Assembly: GCF_964204645.1 (NCBI RefSeq)
Contig: NC_134030.1
Coordinates: 11,840,278-11,904,277 of the forward strand
Direction of reading: 5' to 3'
From: Tubulanus polymorphus
Lineage: Eukaryota; Nemertea; Palaeonemertea; Tubulaniformes; Tubulanidae
Length of the DNA stretch: 64,000 nucleotides
The translations under genes were made by a program, and so were the position numbers. The stretch's first letter is position 1, and each line of letters starts with the position of its first letter. Below, piece by piece: positions 23,800 to 56,800 of this stretch. Below the pieces are notes generated by a model. The model worked only from the letters and a program-made list of their open reading frames with translations. It was not told the origin of the DNA and searched no databases.

Positions 23800-25239
23800 T
23801 GATTCCAATATTTTCAAAAGCCACTCAAATCCGAGCCATCTTGAACTCATTATAAACACAGAATTAGCTAAACTTGTAGATTGGTTTAAAGCAAACAAAT
23901 TATCGTTAAATCTTTAAAAAAAACGTATTACATTGTTTTTAATAGAAGGCCTTGTAATATTCAAATGAACTTGTCTATAGATGGTAAACCCCTATCCAGG
24001 GTTCAAGACACAAAATTCTTAGGCGTTCAAATTGATGAAAAACTAAACTGGAAAAAAACACATAAGTATTATCTCAACGACGGTAGCCAAAAATATTGGT
24101 ATCATCTACAAATTATCAAAACTTTTACCATGTAATGTACTAAGACAACTGTATTACAGTCTTATCTACCCTCACCTATTTTATTGCAATATTGTTTGGG
24201 GCAACAACTCCGATTCTGCTCTAGGTAAGTTATTCAAACTTCAAAAAAGAGTGATAAGAATCATCAGCAAAAGTTACTACCTAGAACATACAGGCCCGTT
24301 ATTTAAAGCCACTCAGATCTTAAAACTCCATGATATAAACAATCTTCTTGTTGGGCAGTTTGTGTATTGTCATTCCCACAACCTTCTACCTCGCACGTTC
24401 GCTGATCTTTTTGAGTTAAATGCATCAATTCATAATCATCATACCAGATCGAGGACTAACCTTCGCTTAAGTCATTACCGTACTAATGTTAAAAAGTTTT
24501 CATTGAGAGTAAAGGGTCCAAAACTTTGGAATCAAATTAGTCAGTCAATAAAAACCAGTAAAAGTTTGAATATTTTCAAATCAAATATGAAACGCCATTA
24601 TATATCCACTTATTAATTGATTGTCCTCTTTTGCTGATCCTTCTTAAGCTGCTTTATATTTATTTAGCATACTAGTGTATTTTCTCGTAAATCTCTGTAT
24701 TTATCGCAGTTAATTTAAAACAGCAGTTTATTAGCCAACTACTACATTTTATATATTTAACATTCCTTTTCAGGGTTTCAGTTTATACAAGCCTTGCTTT
24801 TTCTGAAACCCCAGTTTTATATTACAACATTATGTATTAACAATAACATTGTACACATTGTTGCAATTTATTTCTGAAATAAATAAATAAATAAATACAA
24901 AAATGGGGAAGTAAGTTGAACACAATTTGGTCAGGTTGAACCCCTACCAATGGACCTAGAGTTAGGCGAGGCATTAGTTTAAACCACGTGCGTCTCGTTC
25001 AGCTCATGGGAATTTTTCTAATAACTGCAGATAAAGTTGTTAGAATGGACGAACGAACGTAAGGACCAATCGTTGAAGCATATACGCGTCCCTATATACC
25101 AACGCTACGGGCCTGCTTTTGAATATTATTACTAGCTGTCCAAAGTTTATTTTACTTGTACGCGGAGAAGAGGTGTTCTTTCAGTGATGTTAACCCTCAT
25201 AACACGTCCCGACAAGAGGGTTGGAAGAAAAAGTAAGTT

Positions 25240-25287
25240 GAACCTTGGAGTAATCATTTGACATGTCCGATGATTACTCCAAGGTTC
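25240..25287. repeat. 18-bp perfect inverted repeat
   Basis: GAACCTTGGAGTAATCAT (25240-25257) and its exact reverse complement (25270-25287) are separated by 12 bases. AAGTAAGTTGAAC also occurs upstream at about 24909, suggesting a small decayed element between the LINE tail and the astacin gene. Confidence 0.6.
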
Positions 25288-25299
25288 AGCAAATAAGCT

Positions 25300-26009
25300 T
25301 TCAAAATTATTTTTGAATGGCGATTCATTTGGGCGAAATTATTTGTAACAAAAAACGGTAGGCCTAGCGATCGGCTATAACATTGGGTTGCTTGTTCCTT
25401 GCCAAATCTAAGGGAGCCACGAGCAATAGAGCCATAATTTAAGGAATGCTGGTTCTTTCTACAAAAGGATTCCAGAATCTTCAGAGAGTAGTTCAATCCA
25501 GCAGTTCAATTGGGAATGGTCATTATCAGGTGTATACAAGTGGAGGAGTAGAAAACATACGTAGGATAAGGATCGTGTCGATTAATAGCTAGAGTCTGGA
25601 TTCAATGGATATAGAGAAGTTCCTTAGGGTGATTTAGAATGTACAGTTGACTTCGCTGAAGTCGGATCTTGTGGTACCTTAGAAATGTTGAATGTTATGT
25701 ATTTCATATATGATGTCACAAATACATCCGAATTGATCGGATCCGACTTGGGCATTGTCTCTTAATATAGTTATATTATTATTGTTATTATCATTATCAT
25801 TATTATTCTTCTTATTATTATTATTTATGCATCACTAAAGTCATACAGACTTATATGGTAAATATATCCACATACAAACGAAAATAGTTCACCTGTAAAA
25901 ATACCGATATCGAGCAACATAAAACCAGACAGATATTATTCAGTTTATGAGACATAATATCAAAAGAATTATTAATTATCATTCAATATTCGGCAGTCCA
26001 AACGTTTTC
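25300..26009. other. Non-coding gap with an ATT-rich microsatellite
   Basis: A degenerate (ATT)n run lies at about 25770-25832. No canonical AATAAA on the minus strand is obvious between the astacin stop and this run, so the 3' end of the astacin transcript is not defined. Confidence 0.5.
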
Positions 26010-44666
<18,657 letters not shown>

Positions 44667-44896
44667 TGCGCCACTCACGTCTCCGGAATTGTGTATCATC
44701 CCATATGCGTACATAGTAACATACCATTCATATTGACTGTTTAATCATCACACGGTGGTCTAATTGGGCAATTATAAATGCCATAGTCAACAAACGAGAC
44801 TATGAGCGATATAAATATATATAAACTTTATTGTCAAAGTACAACTTTCACAACTTTGACAAAATTAACACAACATAAAATCATAATCTTTATTAA

Positions 44897-45735
44897 AGAA
44901 GTGTCCAGTTTCTAGGCGCCGTTTTGTGGCGGTCCCTCGAGGTCCCCATTGTTGCGATAATTTGCATTCATTTTTAAAACATAAGTTAAGATTGAATATC
45001 AAATAACTCTGCATTCCTTTGCTCGATGAACTTAATCAATACACCATTTTAAAGGAAATGAAATGCAGATATATGCTGGCGATTCTTGGAATTTTTGAAT
45101 GCAGTGAAACCAAGGACCGCATATTTTTAACCGCGCGTCAAAAAAATTTGCGATTTTTATAGATTTTGAAAGTGGTTTAAGCTAGATTTCCCACCTCTGC
45201 TGAGGTTAAAGAGCGTTATTTGTAATTTTAGCCTGCGTTGAAATATTTTAAATATCTTTCCTGACGACTGACCTGTAACCGCTAGAGTTTGAGATTACGC
45301 GCCAAAGGGGTCTCCGACTGCGCACCGCCATTTCACTGAACATTGAGATTTGTGACAAGAAATCCTTAATGACATTTTTAATTTCATCACATTTTTCATG
45401 GGGATAATTTGACATTATAATCCCAATCTTGTTTGTACAATATTTGGCGGGAGCATTCTTTTAAGCTTGTTTTTAGGATCCGATTTTTCCCGCTATTGAA
45501 GTATGAACGGCGCAGTTGCGGAATTGTCGTATGCAGTCCGTCCAGCCTAGCGACGATTTTGTGTTCGGTGAAATCATGGACTCTAAAACGTTGTGGAGTC
45601 CATGGTTAAATGGTGGCCATCAATTTAAACGATTATGACATGTTAAAAACATAAGTCTCGTAATCCCTTTCTAATAATCTCGTAATTCTGGGATCATACG
45701 TACGATGAATTTACTGAATATCGACCTTCTGGCTC
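44897..45735 (+). repeat. Dispersed repeat, copy C (longest)
   Basis: It runs from CCAGTTTCTAGGCGCCGTTT to TGAATATCGACCTTCTGG. It covers both the part kept in copy A (31049-31525) and that kept in copy B (33090-33787), so it best defines the roughly 840-bp consensus. No coding frame is seen, and ends show no clear terminal repeats. Confidence 0.82.
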
Positions 45736-45899
45736 AAGTCCACTATAGCATTAAATAGTTCCAGCAGAGACTTATCACATTGGACTGGTATTTGGAATTA
45801 ATCCGCCAATATTGGACTGATTGAATCTTACGACATTACGCCATAGGGACGTGTGGCTCAACTCCAGAACAGGTAAAAGTAGAGATCTATCAATCCTAA

Positions 45900-46070
45900 A
45901 TGTCGGCCGATTCTACTCGTCGACAATGTCTACAACCCCGATTGTCGACCGATTTTACTCGTCGACAATGTCTACAACCCCGATTGTCGTCCGATTCTAA
46001 CTCGTCGACAATGTCTGCAATCCCGATTGTCGACCGATTTTACTCGTCGACAATGCCTACAAAGTAGATG
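45900..46070 (+). repeat. 42-bp tandem repeat, four copies
   Basis: GTCGACAATG starts at 45919, 45961, 46004 and 46046, giving 42-43-bp units containing CGATTGTCGACCGATT and TACTCGTCGACAATG. Each unit holds the palindrome GTCGAC. Confidence 0.9.
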
Positions 46071-46305
46071 AGAAAACGTCTTTTCGCGCGATGAACGACG
46101 TTTTCGGGTCGAAATATGTGCTTTTCCCGTCAATTCGAGCACTTTTGCGCATCGACATTTTCATTTTTCCGTTACGGAGAAAACTTGATAAGAAAACGGC
46201 TTTTCTTGCGCTGAACGGCGTTTTCGCGTCGAAATGTGCTTTTCACGTCGATTTGAGCGCTATAGCGCATCGATATTTTCATTTTTCCGATACGGGGAAC
46301 ATTTT
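46068..46305 (+). repeat. 119-bp tandem duplication
   Basis: GATGAGAAAACGTCTTTT at 46068 is repeated as GATAAGAAAACGGCTTTT at 46187, and the copies continue in parallel (GAACG(A/G)CGTTTTCG, GCGCATCGA(C/T)ATTTTC). The open frame 46091-46321 is a by-product of the duplication. Confidence 0.85.
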
Positions 46306-46321
46306 TTTGTTACTTTGTTGA

Positions 46322-48390
46322 GGCATCCGCGTGGTGTCCAATTGAATCGCCCCCCCCCCCGAGAGTCCAGAATGTGGCTGTAAGAAGCGTCGCTCAAACT
46401 AAATATTTTTGGTCTAATGACTCCCATCCCATCCATTCCAGCTTACATTGGCTTCCTGGTTTGTTTTTAGATGTAAGAATGGCGTAGCTACATGTATTCA
46501 GTACTATTTAATAGATCAGCCCCGAGCATAAATTCCCGTTAGGTCACTTCGTTCGTCCAGCTAAAATCTTCAAATGAGTCATTCAATAATATCATTGATT
46601 ACATAAAATGAAAATACGTTTTACAAATTGCTGTCATGATTTAATGAGTAAACGTTAAATTCTAATCGATTGGAAATCTTGAAATGAGGATGGCTTTCAT
46701 AACGCCATCTTGATACTAAGGAAATTCGTTTCGAATAAAACATATGTAATACATGTATTTTGATAATATCGTATCCTTCTGTCTGTGTACAGTTAAATCA
46801 AACGCCATCTATATATTTGGTTTTTAGGTATAGGTGGTGTGTAGAAATAGCAAGTATCAGATCTTGACCGTTTAGCGCTTGCTGCCCCAATACTGGTAGT
46901 GAAAAACATAAACGAACCGAAATGTGGAGTAATTTCTTTTACGTCGCGTCTTGTATTATGCAATCACACCTTCACGTTATGGGTTTATCCTTCACGTGAT
47001 GACGTTAGCGTCTGTTTGGCGGGGATGGCTGCCCATAGGTTGCTCTCAGTTGAGTCGGATGGCGTCGAGTTGCTTGTCGACATAAAGCCAGCCTTAAGAG
47101 CACAGGTCGACTACGACTTGATCACCGAGTCTAATGTGACGAAGGAATGACTCGTCGCTGATTGGCTTCGACGATCTGATAGGGTCGTAGAAATAGAACT
47201 TGTTCTATCCTTGCGATTCGTCTTACGATGGGTCTGTGATCAATCCACCGCGGATGTAAGTAAACCTATGTCGAAAAGGTTTCCGATGAAAAAATCGCTG
47301 GCCGTTTATACGAGATGATCGGGTCGTAAGTCGACCTGAGCTTAGCTTTAATGTCTATACAACCCTTCCGAAATCATCACTACTGTATGTACTGAGTGAT
47401 AGTTAATTGGATAGTCTAATTCACTGAATTAATGTTTCGTATCGGCCCCACTCTGCGCGGGTGCGCCACCGTGCGGGATTTACGCGAAGCAGCAAACACA
47501 TGGCCACTCTCTCAATTTTCAATGATAGAAATCGTGTGTGCATTTCAACTATTTCGGCTGTTAGGGTTTTAAGGCACAATATAAGTTGATGATGTGATAT
47601 GGCGATGTTAATTAGTGATAATTCCGCAGTGAAGCTAGTCACGAACGGTGCCGATTGAGTGTACAGCAGCCAAAAACACTGAAATGTGCGTAGTTGCGTA
47701 ACTATTTGCAGTGAATTGCAGACGAAACATGAAGCCTTAACGGCCGTTTTAAAAAAAATTATACCAATCGCAATTGTAAAATAAAAATGAGATAGAACCT
47801 AAGTTAAAATTCTGGCCATTTCTAAAATGTTATTACTAATTTTTAGTCAGTGCCGAACATTTAGTTTTCCAACAATAATGAGGGGTGGTAGGTAGTCATG
47901 CAATTCAAGTCATCATTTATTACACGTTACTTCCGTGTTGTTGAAAATCTCGTGAGTCCTGGACCAAACCCCAATGAACAATGTGATCTGTGTGCTGGCC
48001 ACAAATGCACACCGATCACACTACACTACCCATTACACACTCCAGTACCCACAGCTTTCATATATCCATCCAAATATTTAGAGTGTCTTTCTTCCTGGAT
48101 TCTGACTCGCGTTTGTGGGTGCTACTTAGTGTCGAGCAAGTTGTTAGTGCATTGCAGATTGCGGTCACTCTGATTAATTGTCACGCAAATTTCACTATGT
48201 GAACTGCATGTATCTGACGCCAGTCAAAGTTTATTCCTAGTCTTCATTTTTATCAACTTTTTAAAATGAGAAATCTAAAAATAAGAATGATTTCCTTACT
48301 TTTTTACGGAGACGAGAGAGGTCTAATCTTATTTTCATTTTTGAGGTAAAATGCCTCCTTCACAGTCCTGTAATCGTCAAACAAACTAGG
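46322..48390. other. Non-coding gap between repeat blocks
   Basis: A poly-C run lies at about 46352-46362. The open frame at 46899-47150 (83 codons, ending SNVTKE) has a coding-like composition, but no splice partner or motif was found. Nothing else is supported. Confidence 0.4.
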
Positions 48391-49850
48391 GGTCAAGGGA
48401 TACAATGCTCACAATCTAGCAATTTCAATATTCAACGACCCCTGGTGATCATATAAAACAACCAATGACCTTGAAACTAACCAACATTACAGAGCATGTC
48501 ACGAGCTTCAATTTTGAAATCTAATGTGGTAACAAAATATGCCTATGTACTAATACAATGTGAAAATACTAAGTTATTCTTCTATTCAACGCCCCATGGT
48601 GACCATTATGCAGCACCCAATGATGACCTTGAAAATCACAACATTCATAGAACATTTCATGAGCTACAACTTTACAATTGATAGTGGTCACAAAATATGC
48701 ATAGGTACAAATATAATATAGAAATACTAAGTAATTGTATTACCCGGTATTCAACGCCCCCTGGTAACCATATGCAAAAAAACACATTGAAACTCATCAC
48801 AATTATAGAACATGTTACGAGCTACAAATTTGCAATTGACAAATACTATATTTTTAGTTCATAGTTATTCAATTATTCAATGCCTCTGGTGACCATATAG
48901 GATCATTCATGTACAACTAGGCGCATCAGGGGAGGGGGAAGAGTAAGTGCAATTGCGTACTGTAATGCTTAATGTTTATGAATGGCCGATTATGCATACA
49001 GGGGTAGGGGGGTTGAAAAGTTGAATTTCATGCGTACGTAATACAACAATAATAGAACATGTCATGAGCTACAACTTTGCAATTGATTGCAGTTACAAAA
49101 TATGCATAAGTACCAATACAAATAGACAAATTATATATCCTTCAATATTTAACTTCCCTGGTGGCAAGAAAAATAATTAGGTGATTTCAATTCCATGTGC
49201 GGGGATGTATCTTATGACAGTGCTAATTACCATCAAATATCAAGACTATAAGTTAAACCTCTTGATATTTTCCTCAAAAAACTTTTTTCCACCTGCGAAT
49301 GAGTACTGATGGCATATACGATGGCTGCCAATAGCGTGGCAATTGGCTGATAAAAAATACCTTCTGATGTATTAAAAATATCTTGCCCATAGAATACCCA
49401 TCACAAAATTTCAATGAAAATTGGCAAATCAGTAGGAGGCTAAAGGACTCAGAATTCAGGACAAAATTTACATTTTTTGGCACAAAAAGGACATAGGGCA
49501 ACCATTTTGAGTCTGATCATCCCAATTTTTCTCATGCTGATAGGCCCTTTTGGAGATAATAATATATACGAAAGATCAAGGTAATAGATCAAAGCCTCTT
49601 GAAAATTTCCTTCAGAAACTTGGAAAATGTGTAAAAAGTGCTGATTTTGGAGAACAACAATGGTTGCCTGTCGGCCAACTTGATTCTGACCGGACCAGTT
49701 TTTTGGGCTGACAATGTGTCTAGGGTAGAAACATATGTAAACCAAATATCAAGGCATTACATTGAAGCATCTTTAAAACTTCCCAAAATAACTGGATTTT
49801 GTCTACGGACAGACGAACGAAAAGTGAACGCAATAACTATGAGGCCTAAA
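48391..49850 (+). repeat. Composite repeat, copy 1
   Basis: It begins with GGGGTCAAGGGATACAATGC and several degraded units containing TTCAACGCCCC(C/A)TGGTGACCATAT. It then passes into the CCACCTGCGAATGAGTACTGATG segment and ends with GTCTACGGACAGACGAACGA and AAAAGTGAACGCAAT. It is the most diverged copy, interrupted near 48900-49050. Confidence 0.75.
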
Positions 49851-50756
49851 AACACTGCTGTAAACAGCATCTCAACGTCAAACAAGCCCAAAATGTCAAA
49901 TATGGGCAACGCAATTTTGATTTGTAATTGTGGTTTTCATTGGTTGGAAGATTCCACGCTTGCCACAGTGAGTGAAAGCCTGTAATGAACAAATGTAGGG
50001 CCTGTGGCAAGGATTTGTTTTGGTGAGAGATTCAGCGGGCGGTTATCAAACCCTAGCAAGTAGGAATGCACTTTGTTAGCCAAGGTTTAGTGTATATATT
50101 TTTGCAACATAGTTTATTGTGGTGGATAGGATGTGTATTTCATGACAAAATTTGCATAATGTAATCGATACGAATACCTTCAGTGGCATTCTAGTCAGGC
50201 CTTTAGCACAAAATGATGCTGTGATGCGGTTTTTTATGTTCCTACATTTGACTGTCAAGTATGATGGATTAGTCGACAGAAACAAGTCCGAACGGACGTA
50301 TAGTAGCCGGCCCTTCCAAAATTGATATCGATATCAATATGCTTTTGGTTTTCATTCACAATCAATCAATAGCAATGAATAGATGGTCTAAACTTCCGCG
50401 TTTTAAACGGCATTGGCGATTAGATGGCGCTAGCGAACGGTGCACGAATTTCGGAGTCGATTTTTGTTTTCCAAAAAAAATTTTGACGCGGGGGTTCTAG
50501 ATCGACGCGTTCACTGACCAGAAACAGAATACATTTTTTGTTTGGCCTAACATGTTATTTTTTGTGAGGAACAGTAATCCATATGGACTCTGCATCAGAC
50601 AGGTCAATGTATTAGTTAAGTGGTTTCTATTTTCTGAGTCTTAAATTGTATTTCCAGATCAATAAACTAATTATAAGTCATTTGAATAAGTTGTCAACAT
50701 AGTGAAGTACAACAGGCTAAACAAAATCACGTTTAATTCAATGAAAATAAATCTTT

Positions 50757-50762
50757 TTTATT
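50757..50762 (-). terminator. Candidate poly(A) signal of the PXMP2-like gene
   Basis: TTTATT on the plus strand, AATAAA on the minus strand, 82 bases after the stop codon at 50845-50847. Confidence 0.5.
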
Positions 50763-50844
50763 GTAAAGCACCTTCTTGATTGTACCTCATATTATTTCGA
50801 ATTATGTACAAAGACAAACAAACCCATCAATACAAATTATTCGA

Positions 50845-53800
50845 TCATATCCGTTGACTGGCAATGTATATATTCCACACTAGAGACACCATGCTAGCAA
50901 AAAGCACACGATACTGAAATGAAAAGGAACAAAGCAATAATTTAATTGTTCCAATAATAGTTTGTAAGTATACCTGTGAATTAGGGAAAAATGATCCCTT
51001 GTTTCTCCCTCTTCTCTATCCATTAAGTGACCAAGTAGGCAGTTGTTCTTTTAACATTCTTTGAAAAAATAAAAGATTTGTAGTTCTGCAGCAGACACAA
51101 ACATAGAACACGTTATGAGCTACAACTTTCTAAATGATTGTGGTAACAAAATACGCTTAAATCAATATAATGTGGAAAAACTTTTTCCCACTTACGAATG
51201 AGTACTGCTGACACCAAGATGGCCGCCTGCTGACACCAAGATGGCCGTCATAATTGGCTGATGAAAAATACCTGTCTCAGGTATAAAACATCCCTTTCCA
51301 AAGAATACCCATCACAAATTGCAATGAGAAATGGTTAACCAGTAGGAAGCTACAGGACTCAGAATTCGGGCCAAAATTAACATTTTTGGGCACTAAAAAG
51401 GTCATAGGACGGCCATCTTGAATCCGATCGACCCAATTTTTGTTATGCTGATGGGCCCTGGGGGGATTCACTTATATCTGAAAGATCGAGGTAATTGATC
51501 AAAGCGTCTTCAAAATCTCCCTCAATAAGTTCAAAAATGTGTAAAAAGTGCTGATTTTGGCGAACAACAATGGCTGCCAGTCGACCATCTTGAATCTGAC
51601 AGGGCCAGTTTTTGGGCTGAAGATGTGTCTAGGGTAGATACATGTGTAACCCAAATATCAAGACATTACCTTGAAGCATCTTCAAAACTTCCCAAAATAA
51701 CTGGATTCCGTCTACGGACGGACGGACAGACGACGGACGAAAAGTGAACGCAAATGCCCGCTGGGACTAAAGTCCCAAGTGGGCTAAAAAGCGAAATTTC
51801 ACACTGTGCATTAATAAGATTAAAGTATTTATTCGTTTGACAAATCTTCCTCTGAACTCCCACCAACAAGTTATAAGTGGCGACACGACAAACGCAACTA
51901 CGTCATGAAGGTAACAAAAAGATTTCTAAATAGCGATAAATAGGCAGGTAAAGGCAGAGTTATGACCTACTAACTGCATATTTATGTTTTCCAGAGACAT
52001 ATAGCCATATACCAAATGCTGTAGAACTTTAAGCAAAAATTGCTGACAAAAAAGTCAGGAATAATTTTTGTAAACGACGATATGATGCGATACGTAAGTA
52101 TGATGACATGCAGGGCTTTGGGGAATATGTTCTAAGTAGGGTGGGCAAAAAATTATAGGCCTACCTGATGGACACTAAGATGGCAGCCCAATGCGTCACG
52201 CTTGACTGATCAAAAAAACCGTCTGAAATGTTTAAGATCCCTTCCCAAAGTATACCTGTGATAACTTTCAGTGAAAAATGCCACACCATTCTGAAGCTAC
52301 AGGTCTTGGAAATTCGGGCATAAAAAGGTCATAGGATGGCCATTTTGTGTCTGATCAACCAAATTTTTCTTGTGTTGATTGATGTACCATATGGGGATAC
52401 AAACATACATAAAAGATCAAGAAAACTTGAATAAAGGACCATGGGTCCGGTAGAATCAACTGAGAACATTTTACTTGAGCACAAAAATCAATTTGTTCTT
52501 TGATTTACAATAATGTAAACAGCTGAAGATGAAATCATTGTGCACTGTGCAGTAAACATGTTCAAATTTGATGATATACACAGGTTTTCTCAATGAGTCA
52601 TTAGCACATGGCAGAACAATCAATACTATGTTCTCGAAAAGGACATCACTGAGAAAGCCCCTCTAAAGAGAAATATGTATAAACCAAAGATCAAGACAAT
52701 CCATAGAAGCATCTTCAAAACTTTCCAAAATAACTGGATCCCATCTACGGACGTATGAAAAGTGAACGCAATAGCCCACTGGGACTAATGTCCCAGGTGG
52801 ACTAAAAATGTGACATGCACTTACCTGCTGAGGAATGTAGTTAACATTAACATATTGAAATACTGTCCAAATTTTCCAATTCATCTTAAGTGCAGTCCAA
52901 AATGTGTCTTTGATTTTCCTTATGGCATATTTAGAACTGTGTCCCTTGATAATAGAAAAACAAGAGGACCATTAAGTCCATATGGTCGGTGACCTATGTC
53001 TAAAATTGACCAGTAGTGGACGCACAAGGAACAACTCATGTTTCTCATTAAATTTTTTTCATTTTGTTTGTCACCCCTATGTTACTGATACATGAGCAGG
53101 GACGCCGCTCACCTCGCCGTGCATAGGTACAGCATCGTAACGCCATACTACTAACATCGTAAAACTCGGGGAATTCCCTGGGAGTACATTATCTTTGATT
53201 GGCGCAGTTTGCGGAGATAATGTGATGAAGGCATTACTTGTTATTCTTATGGAGAAAATTTCTAACTAGCACTGTGCTTTTAAGAAATAAAATCCAGGCA
53301 AGTTTTTATTTCGAACCCTGCAGTGACAATGAATAATTTACAGATCCCCTGCCAGTCAGTATAAACCACAAAACATGCTATTTAGTTATGGCTTACTTTC
53401 AATGTAAAACTGACAATAAACCAATCAATGTCAGGTAGGCCCTCTTGTCGCCTTAAAACCCTCCACAATTTCATCATAAATTTGAGAACCTAAATACAAC
53501 ACGCTATGGTGGTCATATAGCTAGAATCATGGATACAGGTAAATGACGTATTACGGGCATTTTTCTATCGGATTATCAGTTCAATACAGCGTTATGGGTT
53601 TATATCCATGGCAGTAGAGATACTACTGGTGTTGTTCGATGAACGGCAGGATGTTTAACAGCTACGATGCCTGGTCTCCGACCATAATTACTAATATAAT
53701 TCTTGGATGGACTTTTGGACAATTATCATAGTACATATTTGTTATCATATTAAATAGACTTTCAGACAGATATCACTACAAGATGTGAATGCATTTAACA

Positions 53801-56800
53801 CATTGGCTGTCGGCTTGATAATACAGTGCCACCCCCAAGTGCCGCACAAATATACTTGTAGGTCAGCACTGGAGTAATTACATAGTCAACCTTAGCTCAA
53901 AATTGATTTATCAAGAACATCGAAAATGAAGCCAAGTTTGTTAACATTGCCAACCAATCAGGAACTGTGTAATTTCCCCTGAGCCGGGGTGCAAATATCT
54001 GACAGTGAATAGGAAGAATCAGCTACAAATATATTTGTAATGGAACCGGCAGTAAGAATAATATTTGTAGCCAGCACGGATTGTGTTAAGCCATCTTGGT
54101 CAGGTACTAAGTTAAGTCACAGTCAGCTGTCTTGGATGACATCACTACCTCAGTTTGGTCATGATAGATCACCAGTTGATATATGAAAGCTCTCTAGAAA
54201 ACCTTTCGAGTGGATGAACAAAATGTATAATTACAGAATCAATGAATCATGATGGCAACTAGCCGGCTAGAGAAAAAGTAATTTCCCTTCCATAATTGTC
54301 ATGGATGAATTTTCTGAAGTGCTAATAAAAAATCTTATTAGTAAATTTTTCTTTTTTTTCAGATATCAGTACCGACTCACATCTATCATTGCAAAAGAAT
54401 GAATTCTTACCTCCAAAACTGCAACGATGTAGAAAAAAAGCAATAAGTACGGAGGGGCGAATATCATTCTATCGATGAGTACTCGCAACACACTTGAGTA
54501 TTTTGTTCTTTTAGGCACCAATTGATCAAGCCAGATGTAGAATTGATGAATAAGTGGACCAGTTACTGAAAATCTGAATAACGCTATGACATGTCAAATA
54601 AGAAATCGAAGCGTCCCCATTAGCTACATGGTACAAATATAACTAGGGGTCCAGGGACACCATGCCCACTTGGGAAGTGGTTTCAGATGCTCAACAATCT
54701 AACAATTTCAATATTCAACGCCCCATCCAATGAACTTGAAAAAATCCAATGACTTTGAAACTCACCACAATCATTATAGACATAGAACTTATCAGCTGCT
54801 ACAATTTTGTAATTAAGTGTGGTAACAAAATATGCCTAGTTACCAATAGGCCTATGATATGGAAATACTAAGTTATTCTACTATTCAACGCCCTCTAGTG
54901 ACCATATGCGAAGCCCAATGACCTCGAAACTCACCATAATCATAGAACATGACATATGCTACAACCTTGTAATTGATCATGGCAACAAAATATGCCTAGG
55001 TACCAATATATTAAGGAAATATTAAATTATTCTACTATTCCCCTAGTGTCCATATTATAGCATAACTAATGTCCTTGAAACTCACCACAATCATAGACCA
55101 TGTCATGAGCTACAACTTTCCAATTGATTGTGGTAACAAAATATGAATAGGTTCGAATATAATATAGAAATACTAAATTATTGAATTGTTCAACGCCCAC
55201 TGGTGGCCATATGCAAAAACCAATGACCTTGAAACTCACCACGAACATAGACCATGTCATGAGCTATAACTTTCCAATTGATTGTGGTAACAAAATATGC
55301 TTAAGCATCAATGTAATGTGGAAAAATTTTTTCCACCTACGAATGAGTACTGATGACACCAAGATGGCCGCCGATTGCGTCATAATTGCCTGATCAAATA
55401 TACCTGTCTCGGGTATAAAAGATCCCTTTCCAAAGAATACCCGTCACAAATTGCAATGAAAAATGGCAAACCATTAGGAAGCTACAGGACTCAGAATTAG
55501 GCCAAAATAGCCATATTGAGTCTGATCGACCAAATTTTCCTCATGCCGATGAGCCCTTGGGGATACAAATATATACGAACAATCAAGGTAATTGATAAAA
55601 GCGTTTTATCATCTGAGGATTTTTAACTGTAACCACTTAATGCCGTCGCAAAAATTATATGTTGCAAAAATTATATGTTGCAATTCAAGAATTTTGGTAC
55701 AAAACGGCTTGAATAAGAACGCGGAGGTGACTGCCCACAAGGGGCCCAGAGAGAATAAAGTATTTCTCACTACAGATAAGTAGTCATGAACTTTTTTGCC
55801 ATTACATTGATTGAAATCACTGACAGGTATAGTAACACCGATATTAGAAACGTATTTGCATATTCTTTCCGGGAAGTGAAAGTGAGTCAAAAAACTATAA
55901 TGACCCCCACTGGGCCAACTACAGCCTAAACAGAAAGCGTTCATGTACATCATTTGAAAGGTAATACAATACCTACCAAACATTCGATGGACACAACCCA
56001 GTTAACATTTCTAGTCGGCCCGACGTCGGCATTGAGTCAGACCAAGTCGGCATTTGGACGTGGGTCGGCAAAGAGTCGGCTTAGCCGTCAGGCCGACGTT
56101 TCCACGCCGACCCCGGCGGGGCAAATACTTATTTCTGATGCATTCGCTCTAATTTAAGCATAATATATGATAGTAAATATTTTGTAGGTATTTGTGTAGC
56201 GTACCCGGTAGTTTTGTTTCAAAATTATTAATTCTTGATACGGTCATCTTTTCGTCGTCGGGCCAACGTTGGCCCGTTAAGCATATGCCGACCAAGATGG
56301 TGGTGCCCTCTTTTGCCCCATTTGTGAATTATTTAAATAAGGACGATATCAATACCTCAGTTATTAATCAATGATACACATATACGTTTGATTATATGTT
56401 ATTAAAAAAGGTTGTTAAACTGAATAAAGAGTTGAAAGTTTTGTTTATAATGAGGCCGGCGTGGTGCGCAGATCTTCCGCCGCCATTTTGGTTCCATTCT
56501 GTTCGCTTTTTCGTTCGTATTCTTTGGTTATCAAAATCGCTATTCATCAGTCTTCTAGTTGTAACAAGTGTTATTACAAGTGTTACGTTCGGTAAGTGTT
56601 ATTGTATTTACATGGTATTTCATATTTGCGGCTGAGCTGCTTCAATTTTAAGGCCTATTTGAAGCGACATCAAATTCAATGCATTTTATTGCTAAAATAA
56701 CACTTAAAATGATGATTAGGTTATTAGTACTATAATGTTGTAATGATTACAAATTGATTGTCTCAGGTTTAATAGCTGATATCATGGATAGATCATCAGG

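Larger units (their letters stand above)
21940..24900 (+). mobile_element. Decayed LINE (non-LTR retrotransposon), 5' truncated
   Basis: The element reads through an APE-type endonuclease (GGVALYLH near 21950, IGVIYRPPG near 22073, LGDFNIDL near 22190, SDHLPIF near 22385). A reverse transcriptase follows (FLDLSKAFDTIDHKIL near 23520, LGVPQGSVLGPILFLLYIND near 23690, FADD near 23798) and then a C-terminal GPKLWNQI segment (about 24530). It ends with a poly-AAAT tail (about 24880-24899). Frameshifts or stops occur near 22055, 22675, 23060-23155, 23380, 23790 and 23918, so it is inactive. The family looks CR1/jockey-like by the RT and tail motifs. The 5' boundary is approximate. Confidence 0.92.

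Noticed and set aside
55609-55983. 124-codon minus-strand frame between a composite repeat and the TIR element
   Set aside because: No recognisable domain, and it runs into repeat boundaries at both ends; it could be an exon but nothing supports it.
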